From assembly GCA_963708805.1 (NCBI GenBank), contig CAVPUA010000003.1, positions 558,001 to 622,000 of the forward strand: DNA of 64,000 nucleotides, written 5' to 3'. A program made the position numbers and the translations under genes. The notes below the pieces were generated by a model. It was not told the DNA's origin and made no database searches. It was given only the letters and a program-made list of their open reading frames with translations. Origin of the DNA: CAVPUA01 sp963708805. GTDB lineage: Bacteria > Actinomycetota > Actinomycetes > Mycobacteriales > Jatrophihabitantaceae. Shown piece by piece: positions 22,851 through 33,241 of this stretch. Numbering within the stretch: the stretch's first letter is position 1; every line of letters starts with the position of its first letter.

Positions 22851-23621
22851 GTGACCGCACCCGCCGCTCCGGCCGTCCCGAAGCCGACCACGATCCAATA
22901 CGCCGTGGGCGCCCTGATCGTCGCCGGTGTCGCCGGCGTCATCGCCTCGCTGTTCCACGCCACGTCGGGCTTCAAGGACTACTACTTCCGCACCGTCAAG
23001 GCGTCCGATCTCAAGTCGAGTGACGTCAAGAGTGGCAAGACGAAGATGCCGACCGACGCCTCGATCCGGCACGACATCAACTCGTCGGTCCTGCCCTCGA
23101 TCATCCTGTCGATCGTTCTGTTGGTGGTCTTGGGCTACATCGCGTACTCGGTCTGGAACGGCCGCTACTGGACGCGATGGGCCACGCTCGGAATCTTCGC
23201 GTTGCTCAGCGTCTTCCTGACCGGGTCCGAGGGCGGCCTCGGCGGCGTCCTCTTGATCACATCGGGCGCGCCGGCGGCCTACAAGATCTTCGCCTTGATC
23301 ACGTCGCTCGCCATGATCTCGGCGGTGATCGCGACGAACGTCCGACCGAGCCTGGCTTTTCTGGCGTTGAACCGTCCGGTTCGCGCGCCGCGGCCGGCGG
23401 GTGGGTTGTTCGCCCCGCGGCCCTCGGCCGGATCCACCAAAGCGCGCACCGCGCCGGGCAAGCCGACCGGTCGGACGCCGGGCAAGCCAGCCGGTGGGAC
23501 GACGGCCAAGCCGGCCAACAAGTCGGTCAGCAAGCCGATCACGCCGACGCCTGTGTCACCGGCGAAGTCCCGGTCCCGCGGCAAGTCGCGCCGCGCGCCG
23601 GTCGACGACAAGACGGTCTGA
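22851..23621 (+). CDS. Four-helix membrane protein with basic C-terminal tail
   Basis: 256 residues: four hydrophobic segments between ~15 and ~165, then ~80 residues rich in Lys/Arg/Pro/Thr with PGKPTGRTPGKPAGG-like repeats and a final RSRGKSRRAP. The polybasic tail could contact nucleic acid or acidic polymer, but nothing proves this. GTG 22851 is preceded by TAGACT at 22838-22843 and no ribosome-binding site, so probably leaderless. Divergent from the preceding operon. Confidence 0.6.
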   Translation: MTAPAAPAVPKPTTIQYAVGALIVAGVAGVIASLFHATSGFKDYYFRTVKASDLKSSDVKSGKTKMPTDASIRHDINSSVLPSIILSIVLLVVLGYIAYSVWNGRYWTRWATLGIFALLSVFLTGSEGGLGGVLLITSGAPAAYKIFALITSLAMISAVIATNVRPSLAFLALNRPVRAPRPAGGLFAPRPSAGSTKARTAPGKPTGRTPGKPAGGTTAKPANKSVSKPITPTPVSPAKSRSRGKSRRAPVDDKTV

Positions 23622-23624
23622 GCG

Positions 23625-24401
23625 ATGCCCATCGCACTGATCACCGGCGCCACGGCCGGGCTGGGCGCGGCCTTCGCAACGCAGCTGGCGAGGGAGGGCT
23701 ACGACCTGGTGCTGGTCGCCCGCGACGAAGATCGACTCGCCGCGGCGAAGCTCGACTTCGAGCAGCGCAACGAGATCGTCGTCGAGGTGTTGCCGGCCGA
23801 CCTCGCCACCGACACTGGGCGCGACGTCGTGGCCGCGCGCATCGCCACCGACGATCGTCCGGTCGACTTGTTGATCAACAACGCCGGCATCGGGCTGTAC
23901 CGCGCCTTCGGCAAGGCCGACCTGGTCGACGAAGATCGCATGCTCGACGTCAACGTCCGAGCGGTCATGCATCTCGCGCACGCCGCGGTCGGGGCCATGC
24001 GCCGTCGCGGCACCGGCATGATCGTCAACATCGCCTCGGTCGGTGGGATCGTGCCCCGTCCCGAGACGGTCACCTATGGCGCGAGCAAGGCCTACGTGAT
24101 CGCGTTCTCGGAGGCGCTGGCCAAGCTGCTCGCCGGCACCGGCGTCACCGTCACCGCGATCTGCCCCGGCTTCGTGCACACCGAGTTCCACGCGCGGGCC
24201 GAGGTCGACATGTCCTACCTGCCGCAGTGGATGTGGCTCGACGCGGCCGACGTCGTGACCGAAGGTCTGGCCGACGCGCGCAAGGGCAAGCCGATGAGCG
24301 TGCCGAACGTGAAGTACAAGGCGATCGTCGGTGCCTCACGCGTGCTGCCGCGCGGCGTCACCCGTCGCCTGGGGGCAAGCGGCAAACCGAAGTCTCGCTA
24401 G
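23625..24401 (+). CDS. Short-chain dehydrogenase/reductase
   Basis: A 258-residue classical SDR. NAD(P)-binding TGATAGLGAAFA near residue 7, NNAGIG, catalytic Ser in NIASVGG and the YGASK motif (Tyr and Lys). The C-terminal part PGFVHTEFH and DVVTEGLADARKGK resembles SDRs acting on lipidic or ketoacyl substrates. It starts 3 nt after the previous gene. Substrate unknown. Confidence 0.85.
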   Translation: MPIALITGATAGLGAAFATQLAREGYDLVLVARDEDRLAAAKLDFEQRNEIVVEVLPADLATDTGRDVVAARIATDDRPVDLLINNAGIGLYRAFGKADLVDEDRMLDVNVRAVMHLAHAAVGAMRRRGTGMIVNIASVGGIVPRPETVTYGASKAYVIAFSEALAKLLAGTGVTVTAICPGFVHTEFHARAEVDMSYLPQWMWLDAADVVTEGLADARKGKPMSVPNVKYKAIVGASRVLPRGVTRRLGASGKPKSR

Positions 24402-24410
24402 GCTCAGCGC

Positions 24411-24938
24411 GTGGCCGACCGTGACGAACTGCTCGGATTGATCAAGGAACTGGCTGTCGTGCACGGCCGGGTGACGTTGTCGTCCGGACGTGAGGCCGAC
24501 TACTACATCGACCTGCGGCGGGTCACGTTGCACCATGCCGCCGCGCCGCTCATCGGGCGCGTGATGCTCGAACTCGTCGCGGACTGGAACGTGGCGGCCG
24601 TCGGCGGGCTGACCCTCGGCGCCGACCCCGTCGCCACCGCGATGCTGCACGCCGGCGGCGGCCGACTCGATGCGTTCGTCGTCCGCAAGGAGGGCAAGAA
24701 GCACGGCATGCAGCGGCGCATCGAGGGCCCGGACGTCACCGGACGACGCGTCGCCGTCCTCGAGGACGTGTCGACCACCGGCGGCAGCCCGCTGACCGCG
24801 GTCGAGGCGCTGCGCGACGAGGACGCCGAGATCGCCGGCGTGGCCGTGATCGTCGACCGTGGCGCCCGAGCCGCGATCGAGGCGGCGGGGCTCGAGTACC
24901 GCAGCGCGTTCACCCTCGCCGACCTCGGCCTCGAATAG
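24411..24938 (+). CDS. pyrE: Orotate phosphoribosyltransferase
   Basis: A 175-residue enzyme that makes orotidine 5'-phosphate from orotate and PRPP in pyrimidine synthesis. The PRPP loop is VAVLEDVSTTGGSPLTA; other conserved pieces are SSGREADYYIDLR, GGLTLGADPV and VRKEGKKHG. GTG 24411 follows TAGGCT (24399-24404) with a 6-nt spacer and no ribosome-binding site, so the mRNA is probably leaderless. Confidence 0.93.
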   Translation: MADRDELLGLIKELAVVHGRVTLSSGREADYYIDLRRVTLHHAAAPLIGRVMLELVADWNVAAVGGLTLGADPVATAMLHAGGGRLDAFVVRKEGKKHGMQRRIEGPDVTGRRVAVLEDVSTTGGSPLTAVEALRDEDAEIAGVAVIVDRGARAAIEAAGLEYRSAFTLADLGLE

Positions 24939-24954
24939 CCGCCCAACGGCCGCC

Positions 24955-24999
24955 GAGTGGTCACTTACGCGCCGAGTGGTCAGCTATAAGTGACCACTC
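24955..24999 (+). repeat. 13-bp perfect inverted repeat between pyrE and the methyltransferase gene
   Basis: GAGTGGTCACTTA (24955-24967) pairs with TAAGTGACCACTC (24987-24999). The loop contains another partial direct copy, GAGTGGTCAGCT. It may be the pyrE terminator, but it overlaps the most likely start of the next gene at 24990, so it could also control translation of that gene. Confidence 0.6.
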
Positions 25000-25632
25000 G
25001 CGACGAAAGCGGCCACTCACCGCAGGAAGCCGTCGGCGTCGGGCCGCACCCACGGCCCTGGCCGGATGATCCGCGGCTGGATCCCGCCCTTCTCGCCGCG
25101 GGCGATCGCCGCAACGTCGTCGACCGCTACCGGTACTGGACGCTCGGCGGCGATCGTGGCCGATCTGGACTCCCGACGGCACGACTTCGGCGTCGCGATC
25201 GAGAACTGGCAGCACGACCTCAACATCGGGACGGTCGTCCGCACCGCCAATGCCTTCCTGGCCCGCGAAGTGGTGATCGTCGGGCGCCGCCGCTGGAATC
25301 GTCGCGGCGCGATGGTCACAGATCGGTATCAGCACGTTCGTCACGCACCGCAACCGGAATTTCTCGCTGAGTATGCCGCGGCGGCGGGCTACGTGATCAT
25401 CGGGATCGACAACCTGCCGGGCGCGGAGCCGCTCGAGACGTTCTCGCTCCCACGCAACGCGATGTTTCTGTTCGGTCAGGAAAGCGTTGGCCTTTCGGAC
25501 GAAGCGCGCGCAATAGCAGCGACAACGTGTTCGATCGCCCAATTCGGTTCGACCCGGTCGATCAATGCGGGCGTCGCGGCCGGAATTGCGATGCACGCCT
25601 GGATACGTCAACACACACAATTCTCACGCTGA
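24990..25632 (+). CDS. TrmH/SpoU-family RNA methyltransferase, one apparent +1 break
   Basis: A SAM-dependent RNA 2'-O-methyltransferase with the knotted SPOUT fold. The C-terminal motifs NIGTVVRTANAF, FLFGQESVGLSDEA and QFGSTRSINAGVAAGIAMH are clear. The N-terminal part (DPRLDPALLAAGDRRNVVDR) lies in another frame; one extra G near 25149 (expected YWTLGAIVADLDS) joins them, giving ~213 residues. GTG 24990 is the only upstream start in that frame; ATG 25066 would lose conserved sequence. Target RNA unknown. Confidence 0.82.
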
Positions 25633-25749
25633 CCTCTGCGTTCGAATCACGTCTATTCACAGCCGTCGCTTGACTACATGTGGTCACGGGGATTGGCTGG
25701 CCTTACGAGTTCGCAGTTTCCGTTTCCACCCAACCGAAGTGGAGTACGC

Positions 25750-27770
25750 ATGTCGCTCAGCAGATCGCCTCGTGGGCATCGCACCACGAGGCGTCGGTTG
25801 ATCGCCGGACTGGTCGCTACCGCGACCGCTCTAGCCATCACCGTCGTGGCCCAGCCCGCAAACGCGGCCGCCAGCCCGCTGGCAATCCCCGGCACGAAGC
25901 CCAACTGGATCCCCAAGGCCGCCGACAAGGGAGCCACCGCCGCGTCGAGCACCATCAGCTTCGGCCTCGTGCTGAAGATGCGCAACCAGGCCGGCGCCTC
26001 GGCGCTGGCCGACCAGCTCGCCGATCCGAGCAGCAAGAACTACGGCCAATGGCTGACGAACGCGCAGTTCAACGCGACGTTCGCGCCGGCCGCCTCGGAC
26101 GTCGCGTCGGTGCAGTCCTGGCTGAGCGCGCAGGGCTTCAACGTCAGCAAGACCCTGCCGAGCGGCATGCTCGTCGAGGCGACGGGGACGACCGCGCAGG
26201 TCGAGAAGACCTTCGCCTCGCCGGTGCGCAACTACATCTACGAGGGCAAGACCGTGCACGCCAACACGGCCACGCTGACCCTGCCGTCCGGCACACCGGC
26301 CGTCGTGTCGGGCGCGATCGACGGCGTGATCGGCATCGACCAGGGCAGCACCCTGAAGGACCCGTCCGACACCCTGCCTGGCCCGCCGACCGGAGCCCGC
26401 TACGGCGTCCAGCCCTGCTCGGCGTACTACGGCCAGAAGCTCGCGACCGGCACGCCGCCGGCGTACGGCAAGACCGAGCCCTACTCGGTCTGCGGCTATA
26501 CGGGAACGCAGTTGCAGTCGGCCTACGGTGAGACCCCGCTGGTCAGCCACGGCATCGACGGCAAGGGCGTGACCGTGGCGATCACCGACGCGTACGCCGC
26601 GCCGACGATCCTGCAGGACGCCAACACCTACTCGGCGCGCCACGGCCTGCCGACCTTCAAGAGCGGCCAGTTCACCCAGATCACGCCGGACGCGAACGGC
26701 TACGGCCTGATCGACGAGTGCGGTGGCAACGGCTGGTACGGCGAGGAGACCCTCGACGTCGAGGCGGTCCACTCGATGGCTCCGGGCGCGAACATCGTCT
26801 ACGTCGGTGCGAGCGGACTGCTCGAGCGGCCTGGACGACGCGTGGGCGACGACGATCGACAACCACGTCGCCGACATCATCACCAACTCGTGGAGCGACG
26901 GCGTCGACGACGTGGCCGACCTCGGTCAGGACTACATCGACTTCTACCAGCAGTTCTCGCTCGAGGCGGCGCTGACCGGCATCACGGTCAACTTCTCCAC
27001 CGGCGACGACGGCGACTACACCAAGGGCGGCACGGACCCGGCGGCCAAGACGGTCGGCTTCCCGTCCGACCTGCCCTACGTCACCGGCGTCGGCGGCACC
27101 TCGCTCGAGGTCGGCTCGCAGGGTCAGTGGCTGGCCGAGTACGGCTGGGAGAGCGCCTACTCGACGCTCACCAACGGCGCGTGGACCCCGGCGCCGCCCG
27201 GCGTCTACTCCTCCGGCGGTGGCGGCGGCACGAGCTTCCTGTTCGCGCAGCCCTCGTACCAGAAGGGCAAGGTGCCGACCTCGCTGTCGAAGGCGAACGG
27301 CACCAAGACACCGATGCGCGTGATCCCCGACATCGCGATGGACGGGGACGCGAACACCGGCATGCTGGTCGGCGAGACGCAGACGTTCCCGGACGGCACG
27401 TACTACGACGAGTACCGCATCGGCGGGACGAGCCTGTCCTCGCCGCTCGAGGCCGGCGTGATCGCGGTGGCCAACCAGGTCGCCGGGCACCCGCTCGGGT
27501 TCGTCAACCCGCTGTACTACAAGCTGCTCGGACACGCCGGCTCTGCACGACGAGGTGGCTCCGCGTACGCCGCAGGCCGAGGTGCGCACCAACTACACCA
27601 ACACCGTCGACGCATCGGGTGGCATCACCACGCTGCTGCGCACGATCGACGTGCAGACGACGACCCTGCACGACACGCCTGGGTACGACAACCAGACGGG
27701 TGTCGGTAGCCCGAACGGGCTGGCCTTCTTCCTGGGCCTCGACATCTTCGACCACTTCGGTCGGAGATAG
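25750..27770 (+). CDS. Secreted S53 (sedolisin/kumamolisin-type) serine-carboxyl peptidase, two apparent +1 breaks
   Basis: An acid-active endopeptidase made as a preproprotein (~672 residues after repair). Signal peptide ends at QPANAAA (~residue 40). The propeptide contains MRNQAGASALADQLADPSSKNYGQWLT, cited here as SSKNYGQWLT, typical of activation domains of S53 enzymes. The catalytic domain holds WYGEETLDVEAVHSMAP (Glu and Asp of the triad), GVGGTSLEV, and GGTSLSSPLEAGVI with the nucleophilic Ser. Extra bases near 26815 (expected VGASDCSSGLDDAW) and 27542 split it. Start ATG 25750 has GGAG 8 nt upstream. A bidirectional hairpin follows. Confidence 0.85.
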
Positions 27771-27784
27771 CCAGCTAGTACGAC

Positions 27785-27824
27785 GAGCGGCCCCGGTTTG
27801 CGCTTCGGCGCACCGGGGCCGCTC
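27785..27824. terminator. Bidirectional hairpin terminator
   Basis: GAGCGGCCCCGGT pairs perfectly with ACCGGGGCCGCTC around a 14-nt loop, between the convergent S53 peptidase and EEP genes. Confidence 0.85.
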
Positions 27825-28822
27825 TATGTTGCCGGCAGCGCGATCGTGGTGAGCAGCGCGCGGTGATCGGACCCGGGCACGCTCAGCGTGCGGGCCTTGG
27901 TCGCGACCGCGTTGCGCGTCAGGACGTGGTCGATCGCGATGAGTGGCGGGTACCAGGTGTCGGCGGGGTAGGTGCGCGTGCGCCCGGCGCCGGACTGCTC
28001 GGCCGCATCGCGATAGCCGTCGGCGAGCAGTCTGCGAAACTGGCTGGTGTCGGTTGTGGCGTTGAAGTCGCCGCCCACCAGGACTGATCCCCGCGGCGAC
28101 CCGGCCGCGAACGAGGCGAGCGTCGAGGGCAGCTTGCCGATGTTGTTCACCCAGGCGGCGGGATTCTGCGGCCACGGCCCTGGCATGTGCGTCGCGACGA
28201 CGGTGACCGGCGTGGTGACCCCGGGAACCTGAACCCGGGTCACCACCATCTCGAAGTAGTAGCCGGCCGGAGTGGGCTCGGGGGTGAGCGGGAAGCGACT
28301 GTAGACCGCGCTGCCCGCGCCGCCGCTACGGGCGGCGATGGCCGAGTTCGGCAGTACGGCATCGATTCCGGCTGCCTTGAGCCGCTCCATTTCTTCGGGA
28401 GTTATTTCCTGGACGGTCAAGACATCTACATCGTGGTCGCGGACGAGCTCGACCAGCTTCGTCGCATCCGCCGAACCGAGCCGTAGGTTCGCGGTCATCA
28501 TGTTGATCTTGGTTGAGTGGACCGGCGCCGTCTGCGAGCGATAGAGCGGAAGCTGGGTCCAGCCGCATATCAGCAGCACGACGGCCGCGACAGCCGCGAA
28601 CCACCACTGCCGTGCGACAAGCAGGATCACGAGGCCGACGAGCGATCCGAGCATCGGGTAGGCCGCGAAGGCGGCGACGGCGAGCAGCGGGTTGGACCGG
28701 AACGCGGTGTAGTGGGCGACGAGGCCGGCCACGGCCGTCAGCACGAAGAACGAGGCGATGACGATCGCGATCACGCGAAGCCGTCCTCGTGAGGCGCTCG
28801 CCGACGTCCCGATGAAGCGCAC
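27824..28822 (-). CDS. Membrane-anchored endonuclease/exonuclease/phosphatase-family protein
   Basis: 332 residues: three hydrophobic helices in the first ~90 residues, then an outward-facing EEP domain. Motifs MTANLRLG, LTVQEITPEEM (metal Glu), THMPGPWP, VGGDFNAT (Asp/Asn) and GSDHRALL (catalytic Asp-His) are those of DNase I-like phosphoesterases. Architecture with three N-terminal helices is common in actinobacteria, where the substrate (nucleic acid, lipid or sugar phosphate) is not established. GTG start at 28822. Confidence 0.8.
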   Translation of the reverse strand: MRFIGTSASASRGRLRVIAIVIASFFVLTAVAGLVAHYTAFRSNPLLAVAAFAAYPMLGSLVGLVILLVARQWWFAAVAAVVLLICGWTQLPLYRSQTAPVHSTKINMMTANLRLGSADATKLVELVRDHDVDVLTVQEITPEEMERLKAAGIDAVLPNSAIAARSGGAGSAVYSRFPLTPEPTPAGYYFEMVVTRVQVPGVTTPVTVVATHMPGPWPQNPAAWVNNIGKLPSTLASFAAGSPRGSVLVGGDFNATTDTSQFRRLLADGYRDAAEQSGAGRTRTYPADTWYPPLIAIDHVLTRNAVATKARTLSVPGSDHRALLTTIALPAT

Positions 28823-28894
28823 CGTGTCATTGTTCGCGTCGGAGCGACGGCGCCGGGATCCGACTCAGTCGCGTCACACGTCCTGCTGGCTTGA

Positions 28895-28946
28895 GGCTCA
28901 TCACATTTCCTGCTGTCGCAGGCTCATTACATTTCCTGCTGTCGCA
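28895..28946 (+). repeat. 26-bp tandem duplication at the 3' end of the AAA ATPase gene
   Basis: Two adjacent copies of GGCTCAT(c/t)ACATTTCCTGC... (28895-28920 and 28921-28946) differ by one base. The right-hand copy holds the last codons and stop of the ATPase gene; the left copy is a non-coding echo of it. Confidence 0.85.
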
Positions 28947-30152
28947 GGTAGCGACCGAAGTGCGGGACGGTGAACGCGATACGGCCCCGCTGCGCCGAAT
29001 ACACCAGCCCCTTCTTGAGCAGCGCGTCCCGTGCCGGCGACAGCGATTGGGCCGGCCGGCCGAGAACGTCGGCCACGGTCGAGGTCGGGACGTCGTCGTT
29101 GTCGTCGCGGCGGTCGGTCGTCGAACGATCCGACGCTTCGGCCATCGCCCGCAGGTACTCGCGTTCGGCCGGGGTGGCGCGTTCGTAACGCGAGCCGAAG
29201 AAGCCGACCGCGAGCTCGCCCTCGGCCTCCGGAGCGGCGAGCGCGACGTCGGCCGCCGTGATGGGCGACGTCCGGGCGACGTCCCACACCGCCTTGCCGT
29301 AGGCCTGGACGAAGAAGGGGTAGCCGCCTGTCGCCGCGTACATCGCCTCGAGGGCATCCGGGGTCGAACTCGACGCCCTCATCTCGTGCCGGCACCTGCA
29401 GCGCGGCGTCGGCGGCCGATCGGTCGAGGCGATCGATGCGGGCGTAGCGGAACAGCCGCTCGGAGTAGGACTTGCTCGCCGAGAGCACGGCCGGCAGGTG
29501 GGGCAGCCCGGCTCCGACGACGATCAGCGGACGGCTCTGCTGGCTGATCTCGTGGCAGGCCGCGCACAGGGCCGAGACGTCGGCGGGCCCGAGGTCCTGC
29601 ATCTCGTCGATGAAGACCGCGAGCCCCTTGCCGGTGTCGGCGGCCAGCCCACTGAGGTCGGTGAACAGCTCGACCAGATCGATCTCGATGTCGCCGGAGT
29701 CGGCCCGTCCGGCCACGGCCGGCACCTCGATGCCCGGGCTGCCACGGTCGCGTCTTGGCCGCTCTTCGGCCCATCGTTGGCCCGCCGGCTCGCGCTGCGC
29801 GAACGCCTTCAGCACGCCGAGGGCGTGCCGCGTCTCGTCCTCGTTGCGGCCGGGGCAGCTCGCGGATCGCGAGGTGAAGTGCGGCCGCGAGGGGCTGTCG
29901 CAGTGACTGGTCCGGTCGCGCCTCGAGCTTGCCGGTGCCCCACCCCTGGCGGACGGCCGTGCCGCGCAGGGCGTTGAGCAGCACCGTCTTGCCGACACCG
30001 CGCAGACCGGTGAGCACGATCGAGCGATCCGGGCGGCCGCGGGACACGCGTTCGAGCAGGACCTCGAAGGTCCGCAGCTCGGCTTCGCGCCCCGCGAGTT
30101 CCGGCGGGCGCTGGCCGGCACCGGGGGCGTACGGATTGCTGACCGGGTCCAT
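28927..30152 (-). CDS. AAA-type ATPase (AAA_16-like) with C-terminal winged-helix, two apparent +1 breaks
   Basis: A 407-residue ATP-binding protein after frame repair. Walker A is GLRGVGKTVLL, Walker B FIDEMQDL, sensor region IVVGAGLPHLP; the C-terminal third (TGGYPFFVQAYGKAVWD, then a predicted winged helix ending GRIAFTVPHFGRYLRQQ) matches STAND-like ATPases of the archaeal/actinobacterial type. Surplus bases lie near 29851 (expected ELPRRNEDETRHALGV) and 29361 (expected VEFDPDALEAMYAATGG). Start ATG 30152 was chosen over the in-frame ATG 30170 because MDPVSNPYAPGAG is typical of the family. No partner gene is evident; the role is unknown. Confidence 0.75.
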
Positions 30153-30173
30153 GGATCGCACTTTATCCATGCG

Positions 30174-30494
30174 TCTAGCGAAATTCCTGAGACGCGGGAC
30201 AGGCCAAATCCGGCGCGTCGGGCTGATACCTCGTGTTTGTCGCCGTACCGGTTCGATCGGGATGTGTGACTAGTGGCACACCGGCGCAGAATTTCGGGCA
30301 ATGGAGATCAATTTCTCGTCGTGATCGCTCGCTGCTAGGGTGAAGTTGCTCCCGGGGGGTCGAGCGATTTGCTGTTGATTCGCATTTCCCTTGCGCGTCC
30401 CGGCAGAGAAATGTCCATGAAACAGCCAGTGTCTACCGTCTAAAACGAGACGCAAGGACGCGTACGAATCGCTCACGAAAAGGAGCCCATCCTC
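30174..30494. other. Non-coding gap before the polysaccharide/RiPP region
   Basis: About 320 bp, AT-richer than its surroundings, between divergent genes. I see no gene, no clear inverted repeat and no known riboswitch; it probably carries promoters for the ATPase gene (minus) and the first glycosyltransferase (plus). Confidence 0.5.
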
Positions 30495-31317
30495 GTGAAC
30501 ACCACGATGCGCACACGCCCCCGCCAGCCCCGTATTTCCATCGTCATTCCGGCTAAGAACGAGGCTCGCAACCTCGAAGTGATCCTTCCGCTGTTGCCCT
30601 CCGTCCACGAGGTCATCCTCGTCGACGGGCACTCGGTCGACGGCACCGTCGAGACGGCGACGCGGGTCATGCCCGAGATCGTCGTCGTCCACCAGACCCG
30701 CAAGGGCAAGGGCAACGCCCTGGCCTGCGGCTTCGCGGCCGTCACCGGCGACATCATCGTCATGTTCGACGCCGACGGCTCGGCCGACCCGCTCGAGATT
30801 CCGCGGTTCGTCGACGCGCTGCTCGGCGGCGCCGACTTCGCCAAGGGCAGCCGCTTCGCCCGCGGCGGCGGCAGCGAGGACATCACCCGCTTCCGGTCGC
30901 TGGGCAACCACGGCCTGAACTTCCTGGCCAACCGGGTCCTGCGGACCGCGCTACACCGATCTCTGCTACGGCTACAACGCCTTCTGGAGTCGACGTCCTC
31001 GCCGACCTCGATCTGCCCGATCACCGCATCGCCGCACTCGATCCCGAAGACCATGCTCTGGGGCGACGGCTTCGAGATCGAGACCGTCATCAACTGCCGG
31101 GTCGCCGCGGCCAAGCTGCGAGTCAGCCGAGGTCGGCAGCGTCGAGAAGCTGCGCATCCACGGTGAGAGCAACCTCAATGCCGTGTCGGACGGCATCCGC
31201 GTGCTGAAGACGATCGGCGCCGAGCGCAAGCGGGCCAAGGTGCTGGCCACCCGGTCGCAGGACGTCGTGACCGAAGCCGAGATCACCCTGATCGAGACCG
31301 ACCGCGCCTCCGCCTGA
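30495..31317 (+). CDS. Family 2 glycosyltransferase (dolichol-phosphate-sugar synthase-like), four apparent +1 breaks
   Basis: A GT-A glycosyltransferase of ~272 residues after repair. N-terminus ISIVIPAKNEARNLE, VILVDGHSVDGT, and the metal-binding MFDADGSADP are clear. The middle and end (YTDLCYGYNAFW, MLWGDGFEIETVINCR, EVGSVEKLRIHGESNLNAV) appear only after removing bases near 30950, 30988, 31047 and 31127. The set fits GT2 enzymes that transfer a sugar to polyprenyl phosphate or early exopolysaccharide intermediates. It opens the polysaccharide locus, with the ABC exporter convergent to it. Confidence 0.8.
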
Positions 31318-31328
31318 CGCGGGGCCGC

Positions 31329-33191
31329 TCAGTCGCCCAGCAACGACGTGCGCTGAACCTCGAACATTTCGGCGTAGCGACCACCCCGGGCCATGAGTTG
31401 GTCGTGCGAGCCGCTCTCGACGATCGAGCCCTCGTGCATGACGTAGATCCGGTCGGCTTGCCGGACGCTGCCGAAGCGGTGCGAAATCAAGATCACGGAG
31501 CGGTCGGCGAACAACTTGCGGGCCTGACCGAACAACTCGGCCTCGGCGTGCGGATCCAGGGCCGCCGTCGGCTCGTCGAGGATCACCACGGGGGAGTCGC
31601 GATAGACGGCGCGGGTCAGCGCCATGCGCTGCCACTGACCGCCGGACAGCTCGGTGCCGCCGACGAACTCCGGTCCGAGCTGGGTCTCATAGCCGCCGGG
31701 TAGCCGCTCGATCAGCCGGTCGGTCTTGGCGCTCTCTGCCGCTGACCGCACGCGGTCGTCGTCGGCGTCGGCTTGCCATCGCCCGAGAGTGATGTTCTCG
31801 CGCACGCTGAGCTGGAAGCGCGTGAAGTCCTGGAAGACGACCGTGATCGAGTCGCGAACGGCGTCGATGTCGGCCTCGCGATAGTCGACTCCGTTCCAGC
31901 TGATCGTGCCGGCATCGGCCGTGTAGAGCCCGGCGAGCAGCTTGGCCAGGGTCGACTTGCCCGAGCCGTTCTCGCCGACGAGCGCGATCACCTCACCCTC
32001 GCCGAGTTCGACGTCCACACCGCCCAGCGCCGGGCGAGGACTACCCGGATAGGAATAGCGCAGCGCGCGCGCCTCCAGCCGCCGGAACGAGGCGGCGGGA
32101 CGGGTGGTGCCGGTGAAGTCGTGCGAGTCCGGTGCGATCGCGACGAAGTCCGTCAGGTCCTGGATGAACAGTGCGCTCTCGTAGAGGTTGCCGACACCCG
32201 ATACGAGACCCTGTAGCTGGCCGCCGAGCAACAGCAGCGCGCCGACGGCGGCGCCGGCCGAGGCCAGCGAGATCCGATGCACGTCGACCAGCCAGACCAG
32301 GACGATCAGCGCCGAACCGCTGAGCACCGCGTTGAGCACCGATCCGATCAGCGCACTGCGCATCCGGGTGCGGGTGAGCACGCGCAGCGCCGAGATCCGG
32401 CGCTCGTAGGACGCCCGCCAGCGGGCCAGCATGTGCCCGGCCAGGCCGTAGGCACGCATCTCCTTGGCCGAGTCACGATGGCTGAGCAGCAACTGCAGAT
32501 AGAGGCGGTGGCGGTCCTCGTCGGTCTGTTGCTGGCTGAACTCGTACAGCGTGCGGCTGGTGCGGATCGAGACGAGCCAGAGCGGGATCACCGCCGCGAT
32601 CGCGAACAGGAAGAACAGCGGCTGGATGGTCAGCAGCGCGATACCGACCGCGGCCACTCCGCCCAGCGAGCCGAGCAGGGCGAGCAACCCGGACGTCATC
32701 TGCAGCGGGCGCACACTCGCGTTCAGCAGCGCGCGGTGCATGCGGTTGTGCAGAGTCTCGTCCTCGAAGTGCCGCAGGTCGACGCGGGCGGCGACGGTGA
32801 GCACCTCGGAGTAGGCATGCCGGGTGACGAGCTCGGCCATCAGCTGCTGCAGCGCGTTGCGAGTCGCACTCGCTGCCGCGACGACAGTGATGCACGCGGC
32901 CAGGCCGAGCACGATCGGCCAGGTCAGGCTGACCGATGAACCAGGGTCGGCCAGCAACCGGCGCAACAGGGTGCGCAGCAACAGGATCTGGACGAGCAAC
33001 GTCGCGCTGCCGAGCAACTGCAGCACGCTGGTCAGCAGGAAGATCCGTCCGGCCGCGGCCCGGACGATCCGCATCGCCTCGAGGATCAGGCTGGGGAAGC
33101 GACGAGCGGGCCCGCCCCCCGCCCGGCGCCGTCGGCGCGCGGCCGCGTGGCGGCCGGAGCCGCCCGCGGATGCGCGCGTTGCGTCGATCAC
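31329..33191 (-). CDS. ABC exporter (membrane domain + ATPase), likely RiPP exporter
   Basis: A 620-residue half-transporter: ~40 Arg/Gly-rich residues, six-helix membrane domain (~45-350) and ATPase with Walker A GENGSGKST, Q-loop VFQDFTRFQ, signature ELSGGQWQR, Walker B VVILDEPT and switch His ISHRF. The start is GTG 33191 because GGAAGG precedes it by 9 nt; an in-frame ATG at 33287 would reach into the divergent B2 region. Exporters of this class (lasso 'D' proteins) move mature lasso peptides and give immunity. The divergent B2 gene begins 50 bp away, supporting that role. Confidence 0.8.
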   Translation of the reverse strand: MIDATRASAGGSGRHAAARRRRRAGGGPARRFPSLILEAMRIVRAAAGRIFLLTSVLQLLGSATLLVQILLLRTLLRRLLADPGSSVSLTWPIVLGLAACITVVAAASATRNALQQLMAELVTRHAYSEVLTVAARVDLRHFEDETLHNRMHRALLNASVRPLQMTSGLLALLGSLGGVAAVGIALLTIQPLFFLFAIAAVIPLWLVSIRTSRTLYEFSQQQTDEDRHRLYLQLLLSHRDSAKEMRAYGLAGHMLARWRASYERRISALRVLTRTRMRSALIGSVLNAVLSGSALIVLVWLVDVHRISLASAGAAVGALLLLGGQLQGLVSGVGNLYESALFIQDLTDFVAIAPDSHDFTGTTRPAASFRRLEARALRYSYPGSPRPALGGVDVELGEGEVIALVGENGSGKSTLAKLLAGLYTADAGTISWNGVDYREADIDAVRDSITVVFQDFTRFQLSVRENITLGRWQADADDDRVRSAAESAKTDRLIERLPGGYETQLGPEFVGGTELSGGQWQRMALTRAVYRDSPVVILDEPTAALDPHAEAELFGQARKLFADRSVILISHRFGSVRQADRIYVMHEGSIVESGSHDQLMARGGRYAEMFEVQRTSLLGD

Positions 33192-33241
33192 CGGGATAAT
33201 CCTTCCGGAGCAGGCTTCGGTCGGGTGAAGGAGTGGGGCCA

